Below are positions 52,143 to 60,588 of a stretch of 64,000 nt of DNA, piece by piece. The notes under the pieces were generated by a model, which did no database searches, was not told the DNA's origin, and saw only the letters and a list, made by a program, of their open reading frames with translations. The stretch's first letter is position 1. Each line of letters starts with the position of its first letter. Both the position numbers and the translations under genes were made by a program. The stretch covers positions 310,001-374,000 of the forward strand of contig CAVZKV010000026.1 of assembly GCA_963775835.1 (NCBI GenBank), written 5' to 3'. Origin of the DNA: AWTP1-13 sp963775835 (GTDB lineage: Bacteria; Pseudomonadota; Alphaproteobacteria; Rhizobiales; Hyphomicrobiaceae).

Positions 52143-52161
52143 CTTGGGACCCCGTCCCAAG
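52143..52161. promoter_or_regulatory. CTTGGGAC-CCC-GTCCCAAG palindrome
   Basis: Perfect 8-bp inverted repeat with a 3-base spacer, midway between the divergent L,D-transpeptidase and gamma-glutamyltransferase genes. It shares its half-site with the repeat at 52219-52238, which argues for a dimeric regulator site rather than a terminator. Confidence 0.4.
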
Positions 52162-52218
52162 CGCCTCGCCCCGCTCGACGCAGGGCGGAGTGTGGCGCTG
52201 CAAGACCCAGGATGCAAC

Positions 52219-52238
52219 CCTTGGGACATAGTCCAAGG
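52219..52238. promoter_or_regulatory. CCTTGGGAC-ATA-GTCCAAGG palindrome
   Basis: Near-perfect inverted repeat (one C missing on the right arm) with the same half-site as 52143-52161, 76 bases away. Two copies of one palindrome in a single divergent region is the pattern of an operator pair. Confidence 0.4.
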
Positions 52239-52349
52239 TATTGAAAAGCAACGATCGCGGCAGCATTGTGCGATTTGGGCCACATGGGAGAAACTGTGCA
52301 CACTGGTGTCCGCCCCTTCCTTGGCACCGACCACGTCTGGCCTGCGCAA

Positions 52350-54179
52350 ATGATCGCACGCGCCGCGAGAGCGAGGAACCATCGCCGATCTGCTTGGTGC
52401 CTGCTCCCGGCGCCTGCCCCGAGGCGCGTTGCAATCCTGTGCGCCCTGATGGGCGCGCTGGTGTTTGCCGTCCTCGCACCAGCCTCGTGGGGCTTGGAGC
52501 CGCAGGCCGCTCCGGAGGCCGCAACGGGGTGGTATGGGCAAGGCGTCGTCAGGGCCAAGCGTCACATGCTGGTGACGGCAAATCCCTATGCGACCGAGGC
52601 GGGACTTGAGGTCTTGCGGCAGGGCGGCAGCGCCGCCGACGCGGCGGTGGCCGTGCAGCTCGTCTTGAACTTGGTGGAGCCCCAGTCCTCCGGGCTCGGC
52701 GGCGGCGCCTTTCTCCTCTACTGGGATGCCGCGCGGCAACGGCTTGAGGCGCTGGATGGGCGCGAGACCGCGCCGGCCGCAGCCGATCCGGGGCAATTTT
52801 TGGACGCCGGCCGTCCGCGCCCATTCGATGCGGCCGTCTTTGGTGGGCTCAGCGTCGGCGTGCCCGGTACGTTGCGCGTCTTGGAACGCATGCACAAAGA
52901 GCATGGCCGCCTGCCGTGGGCCAGCGTGCTCGCACCGGCCATTCGGTTGGCCAGCGACGGCTTCAGGGTCTCCTCGCGCCTGCACCTCCTGCTGCGCTGG
53001 TACGGAGCAGCGAACTTCGCGCCCGCGGCACGCCGCTACTTCTTTGACGCCACCGATAGCGCAAGGCCCGCCGGTTACCTTTTGAAGAACCCTCAGTTTG
53101 CGACGACGCTCAAGGCCATTGCCGAGGCTGGCGCGCAGGCGTTTTATGCCGGCGCCGTGGCCGAGGCCATCGTCGCTGCCGTCAACGGCGCGCCCAACCA
53201 CCAGGGCACCATGACCTTGGCCGATTTGGCCGGCTATCGTGCCCTGGAACGCGAACCCCTCTGTGTGACCTATCGGGCCTATCGGGTTTGCGGCATGCCG
53301 CCGCCATCCTCTGGCGGCTTGGCGATTGCACAGATCCTGAAATTGATCGAGCCGTTCGAGATCGGCAAGACGCCCGCCGATGCCATGAACGCCGGGGCAC
53401 TCCATCGCATCGCCGAAGCCGAGAAACTCGCCTTCGCCGACCGGGACCACTACATCGCCGATCCCGCCTTCGTCTCCCCGCCCCTGGGCTTGCTCGACGC
53501 GGCTTATCTCGAAGGCCGGCGCGGCCTCATCGAGGCGCTGACGGCGATGCCGCGGCCGCGCCCGGGTACCCCGCAAAAGCAGAGCCGTGCCCTCGGCGCG
53601 GACGCAACCGTCGAGGCAGCCGGCACTAGCCATTTCACGATCGTCGATGAGGCGGGCAATGTCGTCGCCATGACCAGCACTATCGAAGCCGGGTTCGGTT
53701 CGCGGTTGTGGGCGGCAGGGTTCCTGCTCAACAATGAGCTCACGGATTTCGCTTTCCGGCCCGTCGACGGCACCGGCAAACCCCTCGCCAATGCACTTGC
53801 CCCGGGAAAACGTCCGCGCAGCTCGATGGCGCCGACCATCGTCTTCGACGCAACCGGCAAGCCGTGGGCCGCGCTCGGTTCGCCCGGCGGGTCGCGCATT
53901 ATCCTTTACGTCGTCAAGGCCCTGGTCGGTCTGATAGACTGGAAGCTCGATGCCCAAACCGCAACCGCGCTCATGAACTTCGGCAGCCGCGGCGGCGCCT
54001 TCGAAATCGAAATTGACCAGCCATCGGCGATCTGGCATGCGCTCAAAATGAAGCCTTACGGACACCTCATAAGCGCCGATCTTCTGACCTCGGGCACGCA
54101 CCTCATCGTGTGGCGCGCCAACGGCCTGCTCGAAGGCGGGGCCGACCCGCGCCGCGAGGGTCTGGCCCTCGGGGATTGA
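52350..54179 (+). CDS. ggt: Gamma-glutamyltransferase
   Basis: 609 residues, an exported N-terminal-nucleophile hydrolase that autocleaves. A signal-like segment (LMGALVFAVLAPASWG) ends near residue 48. Then GGSAADAAVAVQLVLNLVEP (about 92), the substrate-binding SSGLGGGAFLLYW and, at the autocleavage site, AAGTSHFTIVD with Thr about residue 427 as the nucleophile. AAGFLLNNELTDF and ALGSPGGSRI follow. It degrades glutathione and gamma-glutamyl peptides in the periplasm. Start ATG 52350 is a choice; starts at 52284 and 52266 are possible. Upstream palindromes may regulate it. Confidence 0.92.
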   Translation: MIARAARARNHRRSAWCLLPAPAPRRVAILCALMGALVFAVLAPASWGLEPQAAPEAATGWYGQGVVRAKRHMLVTANPYATEAGLEVLRQGGSAADAAVAVQLVLNLVEPQSSGLGGGAFLLYWDAARQRLEALDGRETAPAAADPGQFLDAGRPRPFDAAVFGGLSVGVPGTLRVLERMHKEHGRLPWASVLAPAIRLASDGFRVSSRLHLLLRWYGAANFAPAARRYFFDATDSARPAGYLLKNPQFATTLKAIAEAGAQAFYAGAVAEAIVAAVNGAPNHQGTMTLADLAGYRALEREPLCVTYRAYRVCGMPPPSSGGLAIAQILKLIEPFEIGKTPADAMNAGALHRIAEAEKLAFADRDHYIADPAFVSPPLGLLDAAYLEGRRGLIEALTAMPRPRPGTPQKQSRALGADATVEAAGTSHFTIVDEAGNVVAMTSTIEAGFGSRLWAAGFLLNNELTDFAFRPVDGTGKPLANALAPGKRPRSSMAPTIVFDATGKPWAALGSPGGSRIILYVVKALVGLIDWKLDAQTATALMNFGSRGGAFEIEIDQPSAIWHALKMKPYGHLISADLLTSGTHLIVWRANGLLEGGADPRREGLALGD

Positions 54180-54225
54180 TCGCCCGCCGGCCGACAAGAG
54201 CGCCCGCCATGCACCAGTGCAGGTC

Positions 54226-55227
54226 ATGCCAACAGCAGTGATTACGGTTGTCGGCGCCGGTATCACCGGCCTTTGGCAGGCCCTGACGCTGGCGCAGCGG
54301 GGCCACCGCGTGCGCCTAATCGAGCGGGCGGCGACGCCCTTCGCCGGCGCGGCCAGTAGCTTTGCGGGCGCTATGCTTGCTCCCTATTGCGAAACGGAGA
54401 CGGCCGCTCCCGTCGTGCTTGATCTCGGCCTCAAATCGCTCGCCCTTTGGCGGCAGACTTTCCCGGCGACCGTCGTGAACGGCACTGTTGTGCTGGCGGG
54501 CGCGCGCGACAAGGGTGAACTTGCGCACTACGCGCGCCTGACCCAGGGCCACCGTCGCCTCGACGGCCCCGCCATCGCCACGCTGGAGCCGGATCTGGCC
54601 CAGCGCTTCGAGCAGGGCTTGTTTTATGCCGAGGAAGGCCACGTCGAGCCGCTGGCGGCCATGCGCTTTCTGCTTGAGGACGGCCAACGCAGCGGTGTTG
54701 AGGTTGTTTTCGGGCAGGATTGGCGCCCGGACACCGGCGCGGCTTCAGACCTTGTCGTCGACTGCCGCGGCCTGGCTGCCCGGTGCGAGCTTGCCGGCTT
54801 GCGCGGGGTTCGCGGCGAGCGCCTGATCGTGCGTTCGCGCGAGGTCGCGCTCAACCGGCCGGTGCGCCTCCTGCATCCGCGACACCCCCTTTACGTCGTC
54901 CCCTGGGGAAGGGGTGTGCACATGCTGGGTGCGACGGTGATCGAAAGCGACGACGCGGGACCCATCACCGTGCGCTCGGCGCTCGAGCTTCTGGGCACGG
55001 CCTACGCGCTGCACCCCGCCTTCGGCGAGGCGGAGATCCTGGAAGCTGGTGCGGGCGTGCGTCCGGCGCTGCCCGACAACCTGCCGAAGATCGTGGTGCG
55101 GGGGAGGACCGTTTACGTCAATGGCCTCTTCCGACACGGCTTCTTGCTGGCGCCGGTGCTGTCCGTCTTGGTGGCCGACTATTTGGCAAACGGTGCCGTC
55201 GATCCCCGTGTCTTTGCGATCGAATAG
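54226..55227 (+). CDS. FAD-dependent oxidoreductase, ThiO/glycine oxidase-like
   Basis: 333 residues of the D-amino-acid-oxidase fold. GXGXXG is VVGAGITGLWQALTLAQRGH at residue 8; ATP-like FAGAMLAPYCETETAAP near 45 and GLFYAEEGHVEPLAAMRFL near 133 follow. Near the end come GAGVRPALPDNLPKIVV and VNGLFRHGFLLAPVL, typical of ThiO. ThiO makes iminoglycine for thiazole synthesis, but no thiS, thiG or thiE gene adjoins, so the assignment as glycine oxidase is only likely. Start ATG 54226; a GTG at 54217 is close. It follows ggt by 46 bases. Confidence 0.85.
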   Translation: MPTAVITVVGAGITGLWQALTLAQRGHRVRLIERAATPFAGAASSFAGAMLAPYCETETAAPVVLDLGLKSLALWRQTFPATVVNGTVVLAGARDKGELAHYARLTQGHRRLDGPAIATLEPDLAQRFEQGLFYAEEGHVEPLAAMRFLLEDGQRSGVEVVFGQDWRPDTGAASDLVVDCRGLAARCELAGLRGVRGERLIVRSREVALNRPVRLLHPRHPLYVVPWGRGVHMLGATVIESDDAGPITVRSALELLGTAYALHPAFGEAEILEAGAGVRPALPDNLPKIVVRGRTVYVNGLFRHGFLLAPVLSVLVADYLANGAVDPRVFAIE

Positions 55228-55235
55228 CCACAGGT

Positions 55236-55254
55236 GAACGGCCGGGCGCCGTTC
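55236..55254 (+). terminator. Hairpin after ThiO-like gene
   Basis: GAACGGC (55236-55242) pairs with GCCGTTC (55248-55254) around a 5-base loop, starting 8 bases after the stop codon. The position suits a transcription terminator. It lacks a T-run, common in GC-rich genomes. Confidence 0.4.
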
Positions 55255-55646
55255 GACGGTGTCACAAAGTCGCCAACTCTGCCCTTAAAGGGGGCCCTTT
55301 GCTTGCATCGTCGCGGCGCCGGGCGCCGTTGCCTTTCGCCTGCGCGTAAGGGGCTGGCCGCAGCGCATCGCCCCAAAGCTCCGTAAGCTCCCTTGAAAAA
55401 TCCGCGCTTTTTTTCTGCGGCAAAGGTCACGCTTAAAGCGCGGCCCAGGCAGGAGCGCAACGGCGACATCGGCCGGCCCCGGTTGTCGGCAGCGCTTGGC
55501 AGGAGCCTATTGATCGGCTCGCGGATTTAACGTTCCATTCACGCCACGATTCGGCCGTCGCGCTGGGGTTAGTCGAGCGCAGTGCGGGTCATTGCGTTCG
55601 ATCTTCTCGTGTGTCACCTCGCGGGTGAGGAGGATGTGTCACGCCG
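55255..55646. other. Gap before thermonuclease-like gene, no gene seen
   Basis: About 390 bases with several GC palindromes (CGGCGCC-G-GGCGCCG near 55310, AAAGGG-GG-CCCTTT near 55290). The promoter of the thermonuclease-like gene should lie at its right end. No protein or RNA gene is recognised. Confidence 0.45.
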
Positions 55647-56714
55647 ATGTTCGCTTGGCGCAAGAAGACCGAGGGTTTCGAGTGGCACGAGTACATCCGC
55701 ACGGCCGTGCGCCAGCGACGCCAGCAACGCCATGATCGCATGGTTGAGGCACGGCGCGCCGCCGGCCAGCAAGTCCAGGCCGCCGGCGTCGCTTTGGTTG
55801 CCGGGTCTCGGGCCGCGGGCGTGGCGGCAAAGGAAGGCGCCAAGGCCAGCTTCGGGGCCGCCGGGCTATTTGCTGGTGGCCTATTCAGCGTGCTCGTGGC
55901 CCTCAGCAAGCTTGCCGGCCGTGCCATACAGATCGCTGCCCGGCCGCTCATTGCCGCGCTGGCGCGACCCGCGATCGGCGCGCCCGTGGCCTTTGCGGGC
56001 GGCCTCATGCTTGGCGCCGGGCTCGGCCGCGCCCGGGTGATAGGTCTCGATGGCGAAGTCTACCTCACGCTTCTCATCGCCGGCCTCCTGTTGGTTGCCA
56101 GCCTGCCGCTGCTGTCGGCGCTCACGGGCTTGCGCCTGCCCCGGCTCGCAGGCACGGCGCTTTCACCGGCGGCGATGGCGATTGCCATTGTCCTCCTGGC
56201 CGCGGCCGGGGCGGCGGCGTGGTACGCCAAGGGTGGTCGCCTCGCGGTTCCCAATATTGCGGCCAACCTACCATTGATCGCGGGTACCCGACCGCTCGAA
56301 GGGCGCGCCTACGCCGTGAGCGGCGACAGCTTGCACATCGGCGGCACCACGGTGCGGCTCTCGGGCATCGAGGCGCCGGAGCAGGATCAAAGGTGTGGCA
56401 CCGGCAACCGGCGTTGGCGCTGCGGTGCGGCGGCGAGCGAAGCGCTCTCGCGTCTCGTCAACGGGCGCATCGTGAGTTGCGCCCTGTCGGGCAATGACGG
56501 CAAAGGGCGGCCGCTGGCAAGCTGCACGGCAGGCAGGACGGAGATCAACGCCGAGCTCGTGCGGCGCGGCCACGTGTTTGCCGAAACCGGCCTGTTTGCA
56601 CGTTACGCGTCCCTCGAAAACGAGGCGCGCGCAGCCAAGGCCGGCCTGTGGGCGGGCGGAGATGTCGAGCGTCCTGCCGACTACCGCGCCCGCCAGAAGC
56701 GTCCCGGCGTCTAA
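55647..56714 (+). CDS. Membrane-embedded thermonuclease-like (SNase domain) protein
   Basis: 355 residues. The N-terminal 200 residues contain a charged coil (YIRTAVRQRRQQRHDRMVE) and four or five hydrophobic helices. The C-terminal staphylococcal-nuclease domain (about 220-340) has GDSLHIGGTTVRLSGIEAPE, with the active-site Arg and Glu and the calcium-site Glu kept. GKGRPLASC supplies the second Arg. The first calcium Asp is replaced by Ser (SGDS). Four to five Cys may form disulfides, so the domain probably sits in the periplasm. Nucleic-acid cleavage is possible but unproven. GAGGAGGA lies about 12 bases upstream of ATG 55647. Confidence 0.82.
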   Translation: MFAWRKKTEGFEWHEYIRTAVRQRRQQRHDRMVEARRAAGQQVQAAGVALVAGSRAAGVAAKEGAKASFGAAGLFAGGLFSVLVALSKLAGRAIQIAARPLIAALARPAIGAPVAFAGGLMLGAGLGRARVIGLDGEVYLTLLIAGLLLVASLPLLSALTGLRLPRLAGTALSPAAMAIAIVLLAAAGAAAWYAKGGRLAVPNIAANLPLIAGTRPLEGRAYAVSGDSLHIGGTTVRLSGIEAPEQDQRCGTGNRRWRCGAAASEALSRLVNGRIVSCALSGNDGKGRPLASCTAGRTEINAELVRRGHVFAETGLFARYASLENEARAAKAGLWAGGDVERPADYRARQKRPGV

Positions 56715-56825
56715 GGGCCCGCAACCGGTCCCCCCCTTTTGGCGCCGCCTGCCGCCCCCACCCGGTCAGCGCTGGAACCGGTGGCGCGCGGCCCGAGTTA
56801 GGCGTTTTTGCAGCTCGGAGCCGCT

Positions 56826-57041
56826 ATGACCAGCCAAGACACTAACACCAAGCCGGCTGCGGTCGCCCCCGAGGTCAGGCGCCAGCGGGCCAGTAACGTT
56901 GTGCCAATGCTCGTTGTGTTGTTTGCGGTGCTTTGCGCGGTCGCGCTGTTTGTTTTGGATCGCGACAGCGGTGCGCCGGCGCCGCAACCCAACTATCGGG
57001 CCGATGCACCGCCCGCGCCGCAGCCTGCCCCGCCGCAGTAG
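56826..57041 (+). CDS. Small single-pass membrane protein, proline-rich tail
   Basis: 71 residues: a charged N-terminus (TSQDTNTKPAAVAPEVRRQR), one helix (VVPMLVVLFAVLCAVALFVL, about 28-47), and a Pro/Ala tail (APPAPQPAPPQ). The ATG at 56826 has GGAG six bases upstream. Convergent with pntB, 19 bases apart. No family recognised; function unknown. Confidence 0.55.
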   Translation: MTSQDTNTKPAAVAPEVRRQRASNVVPMLVVLFAVLCAVALFVLDRDSGAPAPQPNYRADAPPAPQPAPPQ

Positions 57042-57059
57042 CGGGCGGCCTCGGCCTCC

Positions 57060-58460
57060 TCAGTCCATCGCCTTGCCGATCTCCTCGGTCATTTTCTTGG
57101 CATCGCCGAGCAGCATCATGGTGTTGTCGCGATAGAACAGAGGATTGTCGATCCCGGCGTAGCCGGAAGCCAACGAGCGCTTGCTGAACATGACGGTGCC
57201 TGCCTTCCAGACCTGAAGCACGGGCATGCCATAGATTGGCGAGGATTTGTCCTCTTCGGCCGCCGGATTGGTCACGTCATTGGCGCCGATCACGTAGGCG
57301 ACGTCGGCTTGCGCGAACTGGTTGTTGATATCTTCCAGCTCAAACACTTCGTCGTAGGGAACGTTGGCCTCGGCGAGAAGCACATTCATGTGTCCCGGCA
57401 TGCGTCCGGCGACGGGATGGATGGCATATTTGACCTCCACGCCGGCCTCCTTGAGATGATCGGCCATTTCGCGCAGGGCGTGCTGGGCCTGCGCCACCGC
57501 CATGCCGTAGCCCGGCACGATGATCACTTTGCCAGAATTTTTGAGTAGGAACGCGGCGTCTTCGGCGGAACCGATTTTCACCGGCTTTTGCTCGGCGCCG
57601 GCGGCGGGTCCCGCCGTCTCGCCACCGAATCCGCCAAGGATGACGGAGACGAACGAGCGGTTCATGCCTTTGCACATGATGTAGGACAGGATGGCTCCCG
57701 AGGAGCCGACCAGGGCCCCCGTCACGATCAGTGCGATGTTGCCGAGCGTAAAGCCGATGCCGGCGGCGGCCCAGCCGGAGTAGGAGTTGAGCATCGAGAT
57801 GACAACCGGCATATCCGCGCCGCCGATCGGCACAATGATAAGGACGCCGAACAGCAGCGCCGCCGCGGTAATGGCCCAGAACAAGACGGGATCGCCACCC
57901 GAGCGGCAGAACCAAAAGATCAGCAGCACCAGAAGTACGGCCAAGCCGGCATTGATGAGGTGTCGGGCCGGCAGGATGATCGGCTTGCCGGACATGCGTC
58001 CGGACAACTTGGCGAAGGCGATAACCGATCCCGTAAAGGTGACGGCGCCGATGGCGACGCCGAGCGACATCTCGAGTAGGCTGGCAGCGGCGATGTTGCG
58101 CGGATGCCCGATGCCGAAGGCTTCCGGTGCGTAGAGCGCCCCTGCCGCAACGAAGACTGCGGCAAGACCAACGAGCGAGTGGAAGGCGGCGACCAGCTCG
58201 GGCATCGACGTCATGGGGATGCGCCGGGCGATGGTGGCGCCGATGCCGCCGCCGATGCCGAGGCCGCCGACGATCAGCGCCCAAGTGAGCGGCGAGGTGT
58301 CGCTGAGTTGGCCCAGCGTGGTCAGCACGGCGATCGTCATGCCGACCATGCCGTACCTGTTGCCGCGGCGCGAGCTCTCCGGACTCGACAAGCCCCGAAG
58401 TGCCATGATGAACAGCACGCCTGCGGCCAGGTAGAGCAAGGCGACAAGATTTGGATGCAT
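57060..58460 (-). CDS. pntB: NAD(P) transhydrogenase subunit beta
   Basis: 466 residues. The membrane domain has about nine helices (LVALLYLAAGVLFIMALRGL onward). The NADP(H)-binding domain III has VIIVPGYGMAVAQAQHALRE near residue 320, HPVAGRMPGHMNVLLAEANV and YDEVFELEDINNQFA. With the alpha subunits it couples proton flow to hydride transfer from NADH to NADP+. Start ATG 58460, 19 bases after the pntAB stop. Last gene of the operon. Confidence 0.96.
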   Translation of the reverse strand: MHPNLVALLYLAAGVLFIMALRGLSSPESSRRGNRYGMVGMTIAVLTTLGQLSDTSPLTWALIVGGLGIGGGIGATIARRIPMTSMPELVAAFHSLVGLAAVFVAAGALYAPEAFGIGHPRNIAAASLLEMSLGVAIGAVTFTGSVIAFAKLSGRMSGKPIILPARHLINAGLAVLLVLLIFWFCRSGGDPVLFWAITAAALLFGVLIIVPIGGADMPVVISMLNSYSGWAAAGIGFTLGNIALIVTGALVGSSGAILSYIMCKGMNRSFVSVILGGFGGETAGPAAGAEQKPVKIGSAEDAAFLLKNSGKVIIVPGYGMAVAQAQHALREMADHLKEAGVEVKYAIHPVAGRMPGHMNVLLAEANVPYDEVFELEDINNQFAQADVAYVIGANDVTNPAAEEDKSSPIYGMPVLQVWKAGTVMFSKRSLASGYAGIDNPLFYRDNTMMLLGDAKKMTEEIGKAMD

Positions 58461-58479
58461 AGCCCGCCCCCTCAGCGCG

Positions 58480-58959
58480 TCAGCGCTTCGGCTCCCTCTT
58501 CTTGTACATGCCGAGCATGCGCTGGGTGACGAGAAAGCCGCCAAAAATGTTGACCGCCGCCATCGTCAGGGCCAGGAAGCCGAATGTCTTGGCGAGCCCG
58601 CTACCGGCCGCGATCAGTGGCACGCCTACGGCGAGCAGCGCGCCCACCACGATCACCGAGGAAATGGCGTTTGTCACCGACATCAAGGGCGTGTGCAGCG
58701 CCGGCGTCACGCTCCACACCACGTAGTAGCCAACGAAAATGGCGATGACGAACACCATGAATTGATAGATGAAGGGGCTAACATCTGCGCCGCCGACGGC
58801 CATGGCAGGCGCGGGGAAAAGGGCCAACGGCAAGGCCAGCGCGCCGAGGCCTGCGCGATGAGCGCGGGCCCTGCGCGAGGGGCAGCGATGGAGGCGCTTG
58901 GCCTCGTCGGCAAGCCGCGGGACGCAGGCGATCGGGGGCCCAGCAAGCGCGCGCGTCAT
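58480..58959 (-). CDS. pntAB: NAD(P) transhydrogenase subunit alpha 2
   Basis: 159 residues from ATG 58959, which lies one base after the pntAA stop (TGAGATG). The core, VFVIAIFVGYYVVWSVTPAL and TPLMSVTNAISSVIVVGALL, is the classic membrane part of split PntA. Unusually the first 52 residues include a basic stretch and a signal-like segment LGALALPLALFPAPAMA. An internal ATG at 58803 would give a conventional 107-residue subunit. The upstream start has AAGGGGC before it. Which is used is unclear. Confidence 0.92.
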   Translation of the reverse strand: MTRALAGPPIACVPRLADEAKRLHRCPSRRARAHRAGLGALALPLALFPAPAMAVGGADVSPFIYQFMVFVIAIFVGYYVVWSVTPALHTPLMSVTNAISSVIVVGALLAVGVPLIAAGSGLAKTFGFLALTMAAVNIFGGFLVTQRMLGMYKKREPKR

Positions 58960-58960
58960 C

Positions 58961-60100
58961 TCATGCCCCTTGCTGCTGCAGGCTCGGGTGGACAATTCGG
59001 CCATCTTTGGCCACCAAGGTGCCTTTGATGATCTCGTCGTCCCAGTTCACCTTCAGCACCTTTTCCTTCTTGTCGAACATGGTCTCGAGAAACGCGAGCA
59101 AATTCTTGGCATAGAGGGCCGACGCGTTGACGGGCACTTCGCCCGCCAGATTGAGCGGGCCGGCGATCGACACGCCCTTGTGCTCGACCACCTTGTCGGG
59201 CTGGGTCAGTTCGGTATTGCCGCCGCGCTCGGCGGCCAGGTCGACGATCACAGAACCCGGCTTCATGCTTTCGATCATGGCCGCGGATATCAGTTTGGGC
59301 GCAGGCCGGCCGGGGATGAGGGCCGTGGTAATGACGATGTCTTGGCCCTTGATGTGATTGGCGATCAGTTCGGCCTGCTTCTTCTGGTATTCGGGCGACA
59401 TCGGCTTGGCATAGCCGGCGGCGGTTTGCGCTTGCTTGAATTCCTCATCCTCGACGGCGATGAACTTGGCGCCGAGCGAGGCGACCTGTTCCTTGGTGGC
59501 GGGGCGCACGTCGGTCGCCGAGACGATGGCACCAAGCCGCCGTGCGGTGGCGATCGCCTGCAATCCGGCCACGCCGACGCCCATGATAAACGCCTTGGCG
59601 GCGGGTACCGTGCCCGCGGCCGTCATCATCATCGGCATGGCTTGGCCAAACATGGCCGCGGCGTCGACCACGGCCTTATAGCCAGCGAGGTTGGCCTGGC
59701 TCGACAGCACGTCCATCGACTGGGCCCGCGTGATGCGCGGCATGAATTCCATGGACATCAGCGCCGCACCGGCGCCCGCCAAGGCCTCGAGGCCGGGGCG
59801 ATCGTCAAAGGGCGCCAACATGGCGGCGACGATGGCGCCGCGCTTTAGGGCTCCGACTTCGGCGAGCGATGGTCGCCGCACCTTGAGCAGAATGTCGGCC
59901 CCCTCGAGCGTGCCGGCGGCGTCTGCATTGATGGTCGCACCCGCCGCCTTGAGCGCCTCGTCGGAGAACCGTGAACGCGACCCAGCGCCCTGCTGTACCC
60001 TGACGCTGGCACCCAGCCCCGTCAGCTTCTTTACGGTCTCCGGCGACACCGCCACGCGAGGCTCGTCCTCTCCCTCCGCAGTGACGGCGATCGTGACCAT
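58961..60100 (-). CDS. pntAA: NAD(P) transhydrogenase subunit alpha 1
   Basis: 379 residues, the soluble NAD(H)-binding domain I. Motifs: RVAVSPETVKKL at 14, NLAGYKAVVDAAAMFGQAMP near 140, Rossmann VPAAKAFIMGVGVAGLQAIA near 165, RLGAIVSATDVRPATKEQV after it, and GSVIVDLAAERGGNTELT near 280. Start ATG 60100 follows a GATAGCC region; an ATG at 60154 gives a non-family extension. Operon order pntAA-pntAB-pntB is the split arrangement common in alphaproteobacteria. A tiny cox gene lies 65 bases upstream. Confidence 0.96.
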   Translation of the reverse strand: MVTIAVTAEGEDEPRVAVSPETVKKLTGLGASVRVQQGAGSRSRFSDEALKAAGATINADAAGTLEGADILLKVRRPSLAEVGALKRGAIVAAMLAPFDDRPGLEALAGAGAALMSMEFMPRITRAQSMDVLSSQANLAGYKAVVDAAAMFGQAMPMMMTAAGTVPAAKAFIMGVGVAGLQAIATARRLGAIVSATDVRPATKEQVASLGAKFIAVEDEEFKQAQTAAGYAKPMSPEYQKKQAELIANHIKGQDIVITTALIPGRPAPKLISAAMIESMKPGSVIVDLAAERGGNTELTQPDKVVEHKGVSIAGPLNLAGEVPVNASALYAKNLLAFLETMFDKKEKVLKVNWDDEIIKGTLVAKDGRIVHPSLQQQGA

Positions 60101-60165
60101 GAGGCTATCCCCACGACGCGACGGGAGTTGCCCCGCCCATTGAAAAGCAAGCAAGATGCTGCCGA

Positions 60166-60312
60166 CTAAGGCACCAGATAAAACAGCATGAACAGGAGCA
60201 GCAGCGCCACCCCGACGATCAGGGCGACCGTGGCCCTGAGAAAGCCGGAGTAGGTCCGCAAATGCTCGGGATAGTCCATGGCGGGGTGACCGCCGGAAGG
60301 GTCGACAGCCAT
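60166..60312 (-). CDS. aa3-type cytochrome c oxidase subunit IV (small)
   Basis: 48 residues: MAVDPSGGHPAMDYPEHLRT, then a single transmembrane helix (VALIVGVALLLLFMLFYLV). This is the tiny alphaproteobacterial COX subunit IV, with the conserved HPxMDYPEHxRTYxGF block at its N-terminus. It is seen bound to aa3 oxidase, function minor. Start ATG 60312. It precedes the pnt operon on the same strand, 65 bases apart, and could share its promoter. Confidence 0.88.
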   Translation of the reverse strand: MAVDPSGGHPAMDYPEHLRTYSGFLRATVALIVGVALLLLFMLFYLVP

Positions 60313-60588
60313 AGGTGGTCTCTCGCTCTCATGATGACGCCGCGGTCTTGGTATCCGAAGCCTCGCCGTGCATCAAGTCTTGCTCGGGCTATTGCTCGCC
60401 TGGCCCTGCGCGTAGGCGTCACCGCGGCGGGCTTGGGTTGTCTCCCGCCGCCGGCGATGCGGGGCTGGTGCCCCCGCGCAGGGCTGGGGCTACCGCCTTC
60501 TCTCCGTTGGGCGGGCATGCTTCAATGCGCGCAAGCCAATAGGCACGGCCACGGCAATACGCGGCAATAACCGCAGAGGAGGAACTCC

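Larger units (their letters stand above)
51996..52349. other. Divergent ldt-ggt region with two related palindromes
   Basis: 354 bases. It holds two related inverted repeats listed separately and should contain promoters for the L,D-transpeptidase and the gamma-glutamyltransferase. The N-terminal start of the latter is uncertain and could move upstream to about 52266 or 52284. Confidence 0.5.

Noticed and set aside
52035..54266. 743-codon antisense frame over gamma-glutamyltransferase
   Set aside because: The plus frame carries the catalytic Thr motif and substrate sites. The antisense lacks any recognisable domain and spans the divergent intergenic region.
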